Shown here in pieces: positions 46,838 to 58,830 of a stretch of DNA of 64,000 nucleotides. The stretch spans positions 76,321,002 to 76,385,001 of the forward strand of contig CM057832.1 of NCBI GenBank assembly GCA_030068075.1, given 5' to 3'. Under the pieces are notes generated by a model. The model worked only from the letters and a program-made list of their open reading frames with translations. It searched no databases and was not told the origin of the DNA. This stretch comes from Paguma larvata. Lineage: Eukaryota; Chordata; Mammalia; Carnivora; Viverridae. Position 1 is the first letter of the stretch. The number at the start of each line of letters is the position of its first letter. The translations under genes and the position numbers were made by a program.

Positions 46838-46878
46838 TGAGAAAGAGAGGGAGAGAGAGACAGAGAGAGAGACAGAGA
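46838..46878. repeat. GA-rich low-complexity run
   Basis: GAGA with occasional CA. Ordinary simple repeat. Confidence 0.85.
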
Positions 46879-46905
46879 CCTTAAATTTAAAGTTGTTGAC
46901 CACAG

Positions 46906-47033
46906 TAATCTCACAGTTAGGGAGTTTGAGCCCAGCGTCTGGCTCTGCCCTGACAGTGCAGAGCCTGCTTGGGATTCTCTCTTTCTCCACCCCCCTTCTG
47001 TCTCTCTAAATAAATAAACTTAAAAAAAATCAA
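46906..47033 (+). mobile_element. CAN-SINE truncated to its 3' half
   Basis: Begins at the B-box region (TAATCTCACAGTTAGGGAGT), so the first 70 bp are missing. Flanked by AAAGTTGTTGACCACAG (46889-46905) and AAAGCCGTTGACCACAG, two mismatches in 17. The TSD shows it was inserted already truncated, without an A box. Confidence 0.93.
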
Positions 47034-47047
47034 TAAAGCCGTTGACC

Positions 47048-47707
47048 ACAGATAGTTTCCAGGCATCTGTTACTCAATGATACATAATTAATTAATGATG
47101 TATGAACCAGTTACAGTTTGGAGGCAAAATGTTCATCACTTTTAAGGTTATTCATTCTGATTAGAATCACACCCCCAAAATTGTTTTTGATTCTTTGAAT
47201 ATTTAAAACCGTTGCATAAGTTATCCCAGAAACTTGTAGTCTAGATAAAAATTTTACGTGAGATTTAACCCAGCTGTCAGTGTCATTTTGTGTCTCTCAT
47301 GACCATTGCTGCTTTTTTTCTATCCGTCACCTCCATAAGAGTTGAAAATGCAGATTTGCCTGCGTCAGACCTACCAAGTTCTGACAATTTCACGTACAGG
47401 GCAAAATAGAAAAAAATAAAATGTCTCAGAGTTCCACTATAATGTTTTGATAATCCCCCTCATCCTAATGTTTTCTTCCCTGACTTGGGTTTTATTTTAT
47501 TTTATTTTATTCTTTTTACTGGGGTTTTATTTTAAGGAGCTAGGTAGGTCATTACTATGGTTAAAGTATGTCATGGCTACAGTTAAACATCTGTGTGTGT
47601 TTTTTTTTTTCCTTTGTAAAGTAGGAACAGTACAAACATATAACCCACAGGTTATTCCGAGAATCAAGCAAAATTCTGCACCTAAAAGCCCCTTGTTAAC
47701 TAAATAA
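47048..47707. other. Unassigned stretch
   Basis: Contains a (TTTTA)n run at 47491-47512. No gene recognised. Confidence 0.45.
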
Positions 47708-47880
47708 TACATTTTAAATTGAGATATAATTTACATATAACCTTATATTGGTTTCAGGTGGACAGCATAAGGATTCAGTATTTATATATATTGTGAAACG
47801 ATCACCGTACTAAAATCTCGTTAACATCTGTCACCACACATAATTAAAATTGTTTTTTCTTATGATGAGAAACACCAGTA
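47708..47880 (-). mobile_element. LINE-1 3' UTR fragment, reverse strand
   Basis: 'aaattgagatataatttac', 'ttggtttcaggtggacagca' and 'gtgaaacgatcaccgtacta' match reverse-complement L1 3' UTR. Confidence 0.82.
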
Positions 47881-48532
47881 AACCATACTTTTCGAGTAGC
47901 ATTGCAATTATTATCAATCAAAGGAAATATTTTAAATGATCCATTTGATATGTAATTATCCAATCAAATAACTACGGACATGGCTATATGGCAACGATAT
48001 TCAAAGATGCGATGCCTAATTTATCAGGCTGTTTATCATCACAGGACCTATATCCTTTACACTGTTCTTTATCTTAAATGCTGTCTGTTCTGTCCCGGGG
48101 AGCATTTCTCTAAAACAAATTAACGTAGAGCTGATCAATAACAGAAGAATGAAGTCAGTGTAACACACAAGTTGACTTGATTCATATGCGACCTTTTCAA
48201 GCACATTAATATTTTGCTCCAATAACAATAACTGCAGCTCAAGGCAAAGAATAATAACGCCCTTGAAATTAGGGAGCCAGGCTGGAGGAATACCATACAA
48301 TGTAAATTTCCTATAGCTGATCAGTTTAGCCGATATCTAGTGAAGACTTAAGTGGGTTTGGACTCTTGCATAGAAACTGCTACCAAGAGCAGTCCTTCAG
48401 GTATTCCCCAAATCTGAACTCCCCTCTGTCTCACCTAGGCTCAGAAATACTTTTAAACTTCTCTTCTACTCCAATTAACCAATCCCTTTCACTAATCCCG
48501 TTGTTAATTTTGCAACCTTAGTGACAAGAGCC
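47881..48532. promoter_or_regulatory. Candidate conserved noncoding DNA, part 1
   Basis: Repeat-free. Contains 'taatgatcc'-like cores and AATAATAACGCCCTTGAAAT near 48250. Candidate status rests on the low repeat content of the block up to 51.4 kb and on motif look only. Confidence 0.25.
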
Positions 48533-48793
48533 ATGCAGTTTAGAACTAAAAGCACAGACTTTAGAAGCAGACAGACTCGAGAACGAATTCTGATCCCACC
48601 CGTTGACCAATTTTGGGTGAATCCCTAACCCCTGGAAGTTGCCATTTGTTCATCCATACAATAGGGTTAAAATATTATCTGCCCCCTAATTCACTGTGAG
48701 GATTATATGACATAATTCCTGTGAAATATTATGCACCACAACTACTGCATTTAAATTATTGTTGAGACACAGTAAATGTTAACAGTATGTGTC
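48533..48793 (+). mobile_element. MIR SINE, forward strand, nearly full length
   Basis: 'cagtttagaactaaaagcac' followed by AGACTTTAGAAGCAGACAGA (head), 'cattcatccatacaatagg'-like core, 'tgaggattatatgacataat' and 'gagacacagtaaatgttaa' in consensus order. About 260 bp, near the family maximum. Confidence 0.88.
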
Positions 48794-50309
48794 GTCATTT
48801 CTCCACTCATCATTTGATTTCTAGTTTCTACTTCTTCAGCTTTTTCTATATAACAAAGTATTTGCTCATTTTAGGCTGTGAAAACGAGTGCCCCACCCCG
48901 TGTGAACAAAATCCAGCACATTGATTTTCATTCTAGTTTACCGTGTCCAATAAAAAGTCTGATCTCAATTATCTGAGGATTATCTGCATATTTGAAATGA
49001 AAGGACGACCTGATAGGAACTGCCTTCGTGGCTAATTATCTCAGCTCCATACTTGACATTTGGGTTTAGCCTTTACATCTCAGCATTCCTGGCCATCTTG
49101 TGCCTCTACTTGTGACTGTGTTCAACCATTCGTCACTGATATTAAAAGCACCAGAGAGCAGATATCATTACCTTCCAGGAGATTCCGAAGCATGTCCCAA
49201 ACCCGATGCTGAGATCTAAAGCACTCAGCATGTTTGGCAAAATACTCACTCTACAGCTATCTGTTTGTGGAGTAAGTGCCCCTCTCCACTCTAGTTAATT
49301 GAAAACAACTCTAAATTGCCCTCCTGAGCATAAAGAACCAGGGATTAAGATATAGTAGCGGAAAAGTATCAGGGTTTTAAAGACTTATATAAACAACACA
49401 GTTGTTTGAGCGGGTGACAAATAAATTCAAGCTCCCCAGGACACACTTGTTTAGGATTTTCCCAATTAGGCATTTTATTTGATCTTCGGGTCTGGGTGAA
49501 CCACAATTCTCTAGAATTGAAGAGGAGATTAATGGACCAGAGACAATGGCTAATTCATCTCCAGGGCTTTGTTTATTGCTTGTCTTTGCTAATTTAATAC
49601 TGTTATTTCCAAACTTAAATAAATCAAAATGAGAATTGGGCTAGGGCAGCACATCTCGAGGAGCTACACAATCGCAGGGTGATTCTTCAAGATACTCACC
49701 TTTATATTAAGTATCTTTACTTGAAAAGAATGCTCCCTCCTTGGAGAGGTATAAATAGCAGAGGAATAACACTTTGCATATTATCTCGATTAAGTCTGCT
49801 CATTGGTGGCAGGGAGGATAGAGAATAACTTAGCATATTTACAAAGAGACTTGAAGACACAGACTTTTCAAAAAAGCTTCAGTTTGGGGACCTGATTGCT
49901 CTTAACAGCTTAGGGGAAAATGAATACAATATGGGGCACAGATAAAAGAAAGCAGATTTTTCTTAATGATGGCTCTAGAATCAGAAATGAAGCACAGCGG
50001 GCTGGGAAATCCTACAGAAAAAAAAAAATAAGATTTCTATCTGTGGTCAAACAAACTTTTCTATTCTTGCATGCCCTCCTCTTTAAATTTGGGAAATTCA
50101 TTTTGTAAGTGCAGTTTCGGTAAAGAGCAACGATGCTCTTCCTATCTCGTTGAAAATGAATTTAAAATAACTTTTTTATCCTAACCCGATTCAAAAGACA
50201 TTTGCTAATTCCTTGAACATCAGCAAATCAATAAGCGATACGAAGAAACACATATTTAAAGACGAAAGTACAAACATAAAAGCGTGTTTTGTTTTTCCAC
50301 TTTTGCTGG
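48794..50309. promoter_or_regulatory. Candidate conserved noncoding DNA, part 2
   Basis: 1.5 kb with no recognised repeat. Homeodomain-type and related sites cluster: CTCAATTATCTGAGGATTA (48965), GTGGCTAATTATCTCAG (49028), CCCAATTAGGCATTTTA (49461), GGCTAATTCATCT (49547) and GCTAATTTAATACTG (49588). The TGACAAATAAATTCAAGC context near 49416 is similar. Such clustering with repeat exclusion is typical of developmental enhancers. Conservation is untested. Confidence 0.4.
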
Positions 50310-50420
50310 GAAATAACTAACGTATATCAGCATGTAAGTTTAAAGTGTAGCGCATGAGATGGTCCGATTTACATGTATTATGACACATGAAAGCTTGCAC
50401 TCCTAGTTCTTCACCCTTTT
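50310..50420 (-). mobile_element. Probable L1 3' UTR fragment, reverse strand
   Basis: 'tcagcatgtaagtttaaagt' followed by a GTAGCGCATGAGATGGTCCG segment and 'tttacatgtattatgacaca' parallels reverse-strand L1 3' UTR. Diverged. Confidence 0.5.
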
Positions 50421-51399
50421 TGACCAGAGTATAAATTCTGGGCTAAGATCTTGCCAGCTGAACAGCTGAATATTTAGTCATCTCGGGGGTATCACAGTTT
50501 TAGATCCATTTACATTAGTTTAAAACAATAGAAGTCTTTCAAGCTCACCAAAATCCTTGAAAAACTTCTTAGCTGCAAAGCACTGTCTTCAGAGCAGTAT
50601 GGAAATGTGTGGCAAAGCGCTTATAATCCTAACTCATAAACGCTGTCCTTTGTCATGCACAAATAGTAGAATCAAAGCTAATTGTTTTTAACATCGAACA
50701 AATGCCTCTATTTGCTTGTTCAGGAAGGCTAATGGTTATGCAATAATTGAAAATAATTTAAAAGCAGTCCATCCCCAATGAGAAAAAACATAATGATGAT
50801 AATTAAAGTTTATTAGGTTTGTAAAGAACTCAACAGATTATCTTGTTTAAAAGCACTTTAATTTTTTTTTTTTTTAAGTTTTCCGTAACATATGGGGAAA
50901 GGAGAAACAGCTCCCCCGGGGCCACATCGGTCCGGTTTTCTTTTTATTACTTTATGCAAAGACTCTCAGACAATCTTAGTTGTAAAATGTGTATCTTTAT
51001 TTTCTTTCTCCTTTCATTTTATCTAACCACAGAGAGAACAGCCTGGGAATTGAATGTTCTTTTGCCATGATGTATCCTGAGTTTGCACTACGTAGGTCGC
51101 ATCGGGATGACACTTAAAGAACTGTGGTTTGATTAATCTTTTCTCAGTCTCGTTTCCCTTTAACAGTCTTAACTTTCAGTTAAGTTCCTGTTTTTCGATT
51201 TCCATTCTCAGGCAACATTCCTGCTTCATGAAAACAGTCATGCTTTCCAAGGGCAAATTGAAACTCTGCAGCATAGGTTATATCCTTCATCAACACGATA
51301 AATTTATTTTAGAAACAAGTAATGGAGAATTTCAAAGTTACCAATTTTCCCAGTTAAACAAAGCTTACAAGCGATCATTAAAAATGCATCCCTTCTCCC
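50421..51399. promoter_or_regulatory. Candidate conserved noncoding DNA, part 3
   Basis: Repeat-free. The densest part, 50500-50810, carries AAGCTAATTGTTTTTAAC (50675), GGCTAATGGTTATGCAATAA (50728) and GATGATAATTAAAGTTTATT (50794). Short frames (up to 101 codons at 51129-51434) show no known domain. Confidence 0.4.
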
Positions 51400-51520
51400 G
51401 TGCACAAATATTTATTGCACGCCTGATAAATTAAGAATTATCATTGGTAATCAAGGCAAACAGTGTAAAAGATAAGAATGCGATAGGAAACCTTCCCTTT
51501 CTGAATTTTGTACAGATGAT
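51400..51520 (-). mobile_element. Possible L2 end, reverse strand
   Basis: 'acaaatatttattgcacgcc' and 'ggcaaacagtgtaaaagata' resemble the reverse L2 tail ('acaaatatttattgagcgcc'). Confidence 0.45.
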
Positions 51521-51609
51521 ACGGTCTTTACAAAAACAAGTTCAATGGAAAGCAGTGCTATTGATGCATTTTGAAAGATACAGAAAATACTATGGGACTT
51601 CAAAAGAAA

Positions 51610-51810
51610 AATATTGAACTTATTTGGAGTACTTGCTAAATGCCAGGCAATATTCGAAAGGCTTTACTTACCTTCAGTTCTTTAATCCTCACAGCAGCCG
51701 TATGAGTATTATTATTTTTATCCACTCTTTCCTGATGAGGAAACCGAGAACCAGAAATAAAGGGTAGGCGCTGGCTGTTAACTGGAGGCACAGCAAAACT
51801 ATGTCAGGAA
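51610..51810 (-). mobile_element. MIR SINE, reverse strand
   Basis: 'gctaaatgccaggcaatatt', 'ctttaatcctcacagcagcc', 'gtatgagtattattattttt' and 'cctgatgaggaaaccgaga' follow reverse MIR in order. Confidence 0.9.
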
Positions 51811-51819
51811 CTCACATGA

Positions 51820-52889
51820 TACGGTCTTCCTTACAGTGACGAAATATTATAGCCCCTCGAGTTATAAATAAAACCAAAGAAAGCTGCGTGTACTCTATCC
51901 ACGCTTTTTTACACATTATATTTTCAGAACAACTGCAAAATCACAAGTAGTCATTTCCTATCTGGGAGCACCTGGGGAACAAACTACAATTGCTGTCACT
52001 GTCTGTCTTCAACAGTAGTTCTCTTCTAATCTAATGAGCGCTCTAAAGCATTTGAAAACACATGAAACACTAGGATTTTACCATAGTACTGGGGAAATTA
52101 AAAGGGAAAAAAATATCTGGTATTGTTTGTGGGAAATTCAAATAATGGCAAATACTTAATGGGCTGCAGCACCAAAAAAGAGATGTGCCTTTGGAGTCAA
52201 AATCAGCATCCAAGTAATTTTTTAATAAGCAGACAGAACAGGATACGATTGTATTCAAAGGAGGAGCATACGAGGAAACAGAGAGCTAGAAAGGGGCATT
52301 TAAAACTCTTTCTGCCAATGTTCTGCTCCTGTGGAAAAGAAGTCATTCTTCAGCAACTGACCTTGGCTCATAGATGGGAAAAGTTGAAAAGTACACTCAC
52401 TACGACCAAAACATGACACTATACCTAACGTGCTACCACTCCACAAACGAGAAAACTGGTGTTCAAAATGATCCTCTTATTAGTTTATTTTTTTATTTAT
52501 TTGTATATTCTGTCCAAGATATCTCTTAATAAAATTCAAGATGGAAACATTGTCAAGTGTCAGTTACATTACTTAGCAATGGATCAGATTTAAGAACTTT
52601 AGTAAGTTCCATCTTTCAAAGAATAAATGAAGAAATGTTCTTCAGAATGATCGTGTCTTTTCTCTCCAAGGCCACACAGTGAAGACGTGATCTAGGAAAC
52701 TGGCTAACATTGATTTCTATTTAAAGGAACAGTTGCCTCAAGTAAGGACTTTAATATTCTGTCACCGTTCACAAGATCTCAATAGAAACTACTGCTCCTA
52801 ATGTCTACTTTTGATTCCTGCCGTTTCTGAAACATTGGTAGTTTAGCAAAAACCATGACTTGTAAAATAGAATGTTGCATAGAAATTAA
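51820..52889. other. Unassigned stretch, possible MIR relic
   Basis: 'aaggccacacagtgaagacg' at 52669 recalls the MIR 'aaggtcacacagctagtaag' block, but the rest does not align. No gene recognised. Confidence 0.4.
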
Positions 52890-52985
52890 TTTGTTCATTC
52901 AACAAAAGTGTAGGATTTGTGCTGGGCACTGAGAAAATAAATAGGAATTCAGGAACTAGTATATTACAACTGGGCAAAAGGAAAG
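52890..52985 (-). mobile_element. L2 3' end, reverse strand
   Basis: 'ttgttcattcaacaaaagtg' then 'gtgctgggcactgagaaaa' matches the reverse L2 tail with a deletion. Confidence 0.6.
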
Positions 52986-53365
52986 AAGATTGAGGAACAA
53001 AGAATGATGTAGCACACCATAGCTAGTGACTGTGGGGTGCTCTTTCCAGACATAGCCCTGAAGGCCAGAATCTAGAGAGCCCTGGATGCAATGAGCCATC
53101 TTTCAGGAGTGAGGGAATCAGTCCCAGTGTCACTGTGCTCTGACCCTGTGCTCTCCTGCTGGTGCTTCCCACCAGGCGAACCCAAGCAGAAACCTCCTGG
53201 AGCACAGAAATCGCACCCGAAGAAGCTAAAAAAAAAAAAAAAAAGATGTCCAGAACAAACTTAGCACAGTACCTTTCTTTGAGGAGCTTATTAGGTAATA
53301 GAAACACACAGACTATCAATTGAGACAGTAAAGTGTCATTTGTCGGAAAATTGTATTATTAATAG
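52986..53365. other. Unassigned segment ending in A17
   Basis: GC-richer text at 53030-53225 ends in A17 (53228-53244). This layout suggests a forward-strand retroposed fragment. 'ctgctggtgcttcccacca' is reminiscent of an interspersed repeat I cannot name. Confidence 0.4.
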
Positions 53366-53553
53366 TTTTTACTTTAGAGAGAAAGAGAGCACGTGAGTGG
53401 GGGAAAGAGGCAAAGAGGCAGAGGGAGAGAGAGAGAGACAGAGAGAGAGAATCTTAAGCAGGCTACATACTCAGTGCAGAGCCTGATGCAGGCTCAATCC
53501 CACAACCCTGGGATCATGACCTGAGTCAAAGTTGACTGAGCCACCAGGCACCC
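53366..53553 (-). mobile_element. Older CAN-SINE, reverse strand
   Basis: Contains 'aaccctgggatcatgacctg', the older head type, and a deletion of about 20 bp between 'aaagttgac' and 'tgagccacc' that removes part of the A-box region. Confidence 0.9.
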
Positions 53554-53779
53554 TTGTTGTATAATAGTATTATTATACCAGCATACTCGACACTATATGA
53601 AGCCCTCCATTTTCGCATTGCCTTCTCTCAACCTAAGCAACAGATACCCATGAACAAAGATATTGAAGATATGGGATGGAGCCTGTGGAGAGAAGTGAAA
53701 GAAAAGCAATAATAAGGAAGAAAGCTAAGAAAACAGAAAAATGTAAAGTTTGGTTTCCACATAGAAAAACCAATAGGTA

Positions 53780-54045
53780 GAGGTGCCAGGGTGGCTCAGT
53801 CAGTTAAGCATCTGACTCTTGATTTCCGCTCAGGTCATGATCTTGTGGTTCATGAGTTCAAGCCCCACATTGGTCTCTCTGCTGTCAGTGTGGAGCCTGC
53901 TTTGGATTTCCTCTCTCTCCCTCTCTCTCTCTGCCCCTTTTCTTCTCACATTCTCTCTCTCCCTCTCTCTGTCTCTTTCTTCCTGTCTCTCTGTCTCTCT
54001 CTGTCCCCCCTTCTCAAAATAAATAAATAAACTTTATTAAAAAAG
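53780..54045 (+). mobile_element. CAN-SINE with long CT section
   Basis: Forward copy. Target sequence AGAAAAACCAA at 53763-53773 and 54051-54061. The CT-rich middle is extended to about 110 bp, giving two overlapping serine/leucine-rich frames that are not genes. Confidence 0.93.
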
Positions 54046-54201
54046 AAAAAAGAAAAACCAACTGGTAATACAAGACTCCCCTAAAATTCAGAGTAAACAA
54101 TATTCAGTTATTGACAACTCAGTCTGGGGCTGGATATCCATAGTTAGCTGTAAAGAAATGATCACTGATCAATGGAATTATCAGTTTTCAGAATGGTGTG
54201 T

Positions 54202-54521
54202 TGTAGAGCCCCTCCTCAAGGAATGTGGTAAACGACTTCAAGACAAGGGAGGGCAACCCGGTTCTGTGCACAAATGTGACATCCTCATGACTCTGTTACG
54301 TGCACCCCCCCCCCATCAGACTGTCTGTATGTTACCATATATGGGAGACAAAGAGGTAGAAATCATAGAAAAGGCTACATCCTGCTGCACTCGGGGCTCA
54401 GTTTTTCTGGTATGAACACACTGAGCCCGTGCCAGCACAAATAAATTTGCTTCCTGAAAAGAAAAGTCTTGGTGTCACGACTCTCTGTGTGGACAGAAGA
54501 CTCTCTCTCAGTCCTATTACA
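54202..54521 (+). mobile_element. Probable gammaretrovirus-like LTR, forward strand
   Basis: Has the R-U5 signature of class I LTRs: 'ctcagtttttctggtatgaa' and 'ctgagcccgtgccagcaca', AATAAA at 54440-54445, GCTTCCTGAAAAG, then 'gtcttggtgtcacgactct' and GGACAGAAGACTCTC. Upstream 'catgactctgttacgtgca' precedes a C10 run (54306-54315). The left boundary is a guess. No gag-pol-env adjoins it, so it is solo or fragmentary. Confidence 0.6.
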
Positions 54522-54554
54522 GTTGGAAGTAATCATAAGAAAATGTCTTTCCCA

Positions 54555-54683
54555 GGGCACCTAGGTGGCTCAGTCAGTTAAGCTTCTGACTCCAGATCTC
54601 AGGTCTTGATCTCAAAGTTGGAAGTTCAAGTTCTGTTTTGGTCTCTATGCTGGGCATGAAGACTACTTAAAAAAAAAAAAAAA
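54555..54683 (+). mobile_element. Short CAN-SINE lacking the CT-rich middle
   Basis: GGGCACCTAGGTGGCTCAGT head passes into GGGCATGAAGACTACTT and A17. Same short form as the copy at 9719. Confidence 0.9.
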
Positions 54684-54732
54684 AGCCTTTCATTTTCTTC
54701 TTCCTCTCAACTTCTCTTTACACGTGGATTTT

Positions 54733-55100
54733 GAACATTTATTATGTAGTGTAGTTTTTATTAGGCACTGTTAATAAAGCATCAAGCAAAGGAGACAAGC
54801 TCTGTTGCATCATAAAACTTATGTTCCATTGAGTATAGTTGACCTAAACCAGATAATCATAAATCCGATATACAATGTGGTTAATCTTATAATGGGAAAG
54901 TGGGATGCAACCTGAAACAGCATAAGAAAAATAACCAACCTAATCTGGAGACAGGGAGAAACATCGGGGAAAACTTCCCTGAGACAGCAATGCTTAAACT
55001 AAGAGTTAATTAGGTGAAGCGGTGACGATGAAGAGATGAAAATAAAACCTACATTTAATCCTACAGAATGAAAAAGTGTGAATATTTGTGTGAAATAATG
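54733..55100 (-). mobile_element. L2 LINE, reverse strand
   Basis: 'tgaacatttattatgtagtg', 'ttaggcactgttaataaagc' and 'taaaacttatgttccattga' (tail), then 'aacttccctgagacagcaat', match reverse L2 text in order. Confidence 0.7.
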
Positions 55101-57969
55101 GAGAATATTCAGAAAGACATTTAGGATAGCTATATATATATGGCTGCGTATAATTTTTCTATGGGGAAAATTAGAAATAGTCAATTTACAGGAATAAGAA
55201 GGTAGGAACAAAAGGGTAAGATGCACAGTAAGAGATACTTCATGGATATTTGTAATATCCAGAGATATCCAACCCACAAAACTAAAGCAAGTGGAAGATT
55301 TTTATTTCCGTCAGAAATTGAAGCAATTAGTAAAAGTGTGAAATCCATAATCATTTGTTGAGCTGCTTTTAAAAGTGTTTATCATCACATTTAGTAAATT
55401 TCACTATCATAATTGACCATATTCTTCCCTCACACATGGCGGGAAGAAGCACACATGCTCCTTACTGATGCCACTACAAGGCACATGCACTAAACCCCAG
55501 GAGCAAAATTTAACTTTAATGCATATATAGGAAAATTACTTTACTCATAACTATGCACAAGTATAATTACTGAACAAGGATGAAATGGCATGCAATTAAG
55601 CGGAATACCCAGGGCTCACCCAGGGCATAGTTACAGAATAGAGGAGACCAAGGAATAGCTGTTCAGGGAATAGCAAAATCATCTAAGAACAATGTTCTTT
55701 TTCCCTCTTCTGTTGACTTCTCAGAGGAGGCTGGAAATGTGTCCTCTTGGATTTAGATGAACTAATCCTCGTCCAAACAACACTCTGTCCTTTCTTTCTG
55801 GTTATATCCAGATTCTCACTGATCAGAGATGCCCTCTGATTCTCCAGATTTTAAGGACAAAAAAAAAATCATCATAACAAAAATATGGGCTGGATTTGTT
55901 ATGGAATTTCTAGTTCCTAAAAGTTGTGTCTTGGTCACCCCAGTAACAGATGAGGTCTAGTGTCACCAAGACCTTGAAAAATAACACATTGACATTATAC
56001 GTGACTTTAAGACATAGCTTTACTTTAAGAATGGTGATTGTATGTCCCAGTTTTCCAAAGGCATCTCGGTTTATGCCTATGACCTCAGTGTAATTATTAC
56101 TAGTACCCACTTTCACTTCCAAAGGTATTCTGATTTAAATGATAAAATAGATAGTTCGCTCTATCTGTAAGAGTAGTGTAGCGATACCATGCTAGGAAAG
56201 TATGTTATTAAAGTGAATCAGTGTTTTTAGGGAATAAAATTAAATTCTAATCAGTGCATCTCCATTTTCGCCATGCACTGCCTGACAGCAAATATGAATA
56301 ACCCAAGGAGAGATACTGAACTAAAACTTTGATACCCTCTATTATAAATTACACATAATGAATAAAATTCCACTCTTACTTTGGGACAGTAACAACGTTT
56401 TCTTCAGCAGCTTAAGAGATGTATGGCATTTCCTAAATTTTTTTCAAGATTTTAACTTAAATCAATTGGGATTTTTGTGCAGTTCTAATGTTATACTGAT
56501 CTTTGTATGCATTGGCTTAGTGTCTCTCCAGAGACAATGCTATTCTCATAGAGCATGTTAATACATGACCTTCATTATCCCGGTGCTGTGCAGTATAACA
56601 TGGCTTAGTCTTCACTCCATGACACGTGAGTGGACCTACTAGAATTCAAGGGTGTTTTAAGCAAATTATGATGGAAGAGGAACATATTACGGCCCACCTC
56701 GCCATCTGACTTTTAATATAGGATGTGCTTGATTTTTCTCTCAATACACTTCTTTAACCTTTGTAAATTCTGCATTGAAACTTCCACGAAGACACTGTGT
56801 TACTCATATAAGATACCCTGGAGACCCGAGGCCATAGCAGGACCCTTTGCATAAAGTTGAAGGGAAGCATCATTTGAACAAATAGTTAATAAACATACTT
56901 ACAGATCCATCCATTGTGTGTCTTGAAAGCTATCGTATCTGTTCTTCTCTACCAAAAATGGATAAGGAGATTTGAGGGAACTAAAAATTTATAATAGAGG
57001 ATATCCAAAATGCTTTCTAAGAGCAGCTTAAGAAACACCAGTTGAATCCAACACAGCAGTGACAGATCGGATCAATTCCACATGAAGATCTAACAGAAAA
57101 TTTTAAAAAAGCATGTGGTTTATAGCATTTGTATAGTGTGAAAATCTGTTTTATTTCACCCAGAGAAATCAACAGATCACATGCAAATGGAAAGAGCGAA
57201 CTAAGTTTCTACTGAAACAAGCTAAGAAAAGAGTCAGACAAACAAAAGTGTAGCTAAAAACTCTCATCGCGGGGGGTCACATTTATTTCTAGATAAATAC
57301 GCCATGCTCTTTGGATTTGACTCCAATACCTATTTATGCAGATGGAAAAGAGAACCAACCAAATGTCCCCCTTCGCCGCTTCAAAAAGTAACTGCTGGGA
57401 AGAAGCAATTACACTCAAATTGCTTACACCTTAAACCCCAGGTGCTCTAGACGGATGGACAACCCCCACCGAGTGAGTCTGTAGCTCTGACACTCAGGGG
57501 AGTGAAGGAGGCAAAGCCATGGCAGGTGTGTTTAGTAGAAGAGAAAGCAGATAAGACCTTCAAAGCTATAAGACTAAATGGCCTGTGAGAGCGGGTGAGA
57601 GTCCTATTTCAACAACAAAAGTACATTTTAAGAAAACCCAACATACATTTGTCAAGGTAAAATGGAAATACAACAGAAAGGAAAGATGTGGGAGAGGAGG
57701 AATATCTATAAATGAAAAGGATGAGTCATCGTACGTACAGGTTTCCCAGCTGGACTATGGCTTATATATTTAAAAAAAATTTTTTTGGAGAAACTATAAT
57801 TCACAAAGCTCTATAAAGAACCAAAGATGAATCAGATACATAAGGACCCTGCCCCCATGAGTGAGCTTTTAGAAGAAAACGGGTAATTAACCTGTAAACA
57901 AAAATATGAGAATATAAATACACTGGTTGAACAACTAAAGAACAGAAATCACCTTCAAGGGAACGGGCA
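55101..57969. other. 2.9 kb without recognised features
   Basis: No gene or named repeat could be assigned. The stretch 56380-56570 and the stretch 57040-57240 (containing ATGCAAATGGAA, an octamer-like site) are repeat-free. Short frames only. Confidence 0.4.
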
Positions 57970-58195
57970 GGGATTTGAGAACTTAGATGTCATGCTTGCT
58001 GAGTTTGGATTCCTGGTTCCACCACCAAGTAGTTGGGAGGGCATGGGCAGGTATTTCAAACTGTAAAGTGGAAATCGTGAGTCTAATCTTCACATGACAC
58101 AGCAGTGAGGATTAAATCAGATAGTGCATATAAGGTATCTAATGCCCTGTTTGGCATGAAAATGTAAGTAGAAGGAGTTCTATTATTTGGCCTTG
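57970..58195 (+). mobile_element. MIR SINE, forward strand
   Basis: 'gctgagtttggattcctggt', 'caaactgtaaagtggaaatc', 'agtgaggattaaatcagata' and 'taatgccctgtttggcatga' follow MIR order. Confidence 0.8.
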
Positions 58196-58299
58196 GGAAG
58201 CCGGCTATCTTCTCAACAGTGTTTATTTTATTATTTGGAAAGATGAAGTAATACCAACAGATCTTATAGGACTCTAGTATTTTTTTCCTCTAATCTTCT

Positions 58300-58830
58300 A
58301 GGTTCTTGGCTGAGAGCCCCTATCAAAGACTAACAGGAGAAAAACAGAAGTTTAATAGCATATGTACCTCCCGTATACATGGGTGGGATCCAGGAAAAAT
58401 GAGCAACTCTCAACATGGCCCAAGCCAGCCCCTTAAATACAATCTTTGGCTAAAGACAAAAGAAGGCAGGGTGAGGGGTGGGGCTAGTTATGGGAGGATA
58501 TGGGGGTGGGGGAAACACAATAAAGAAGAGTAAGGTTATTAATGCAGGTTTAGGTTTTCACCTTCTCCACTGATAAGGGCTTCTAGAGATTTAGTCATCC
58601 TTCCTCTTCCTGGTGCAGAGAGGAGGACGCCCATCCAAGTGGAGATTTTCCTTGTACATGTAAATGTCTCTCACAAAAGAATAACTTCTACTTAGTTTTC
58701 AGAACTCTTCCTGTGTCTGCAGTTTCTTAAAAATAACCGGCTCAAGATAATCCTTATGCCAAAGATGCATGTTTGGGGGTGGCAGATTCTGCTTCCCTCC
58801 ACTAGGAAGGTAATAAGCAATGTATTACGA
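58300..58830. mobile_element. Probable ancient interspersed repeat, family unknown
   Basis: Text such as 'ctgagagcccctatcaaaga', 'acaggagaaaaacagaagtt' and 'ataatccttatgccaaagat' then TGTTTGGGGGTGGCA is familiar from repeated mammalian sequences, probably LTR-derived. I cannot assign a name or ends. Confidence 0.35.
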
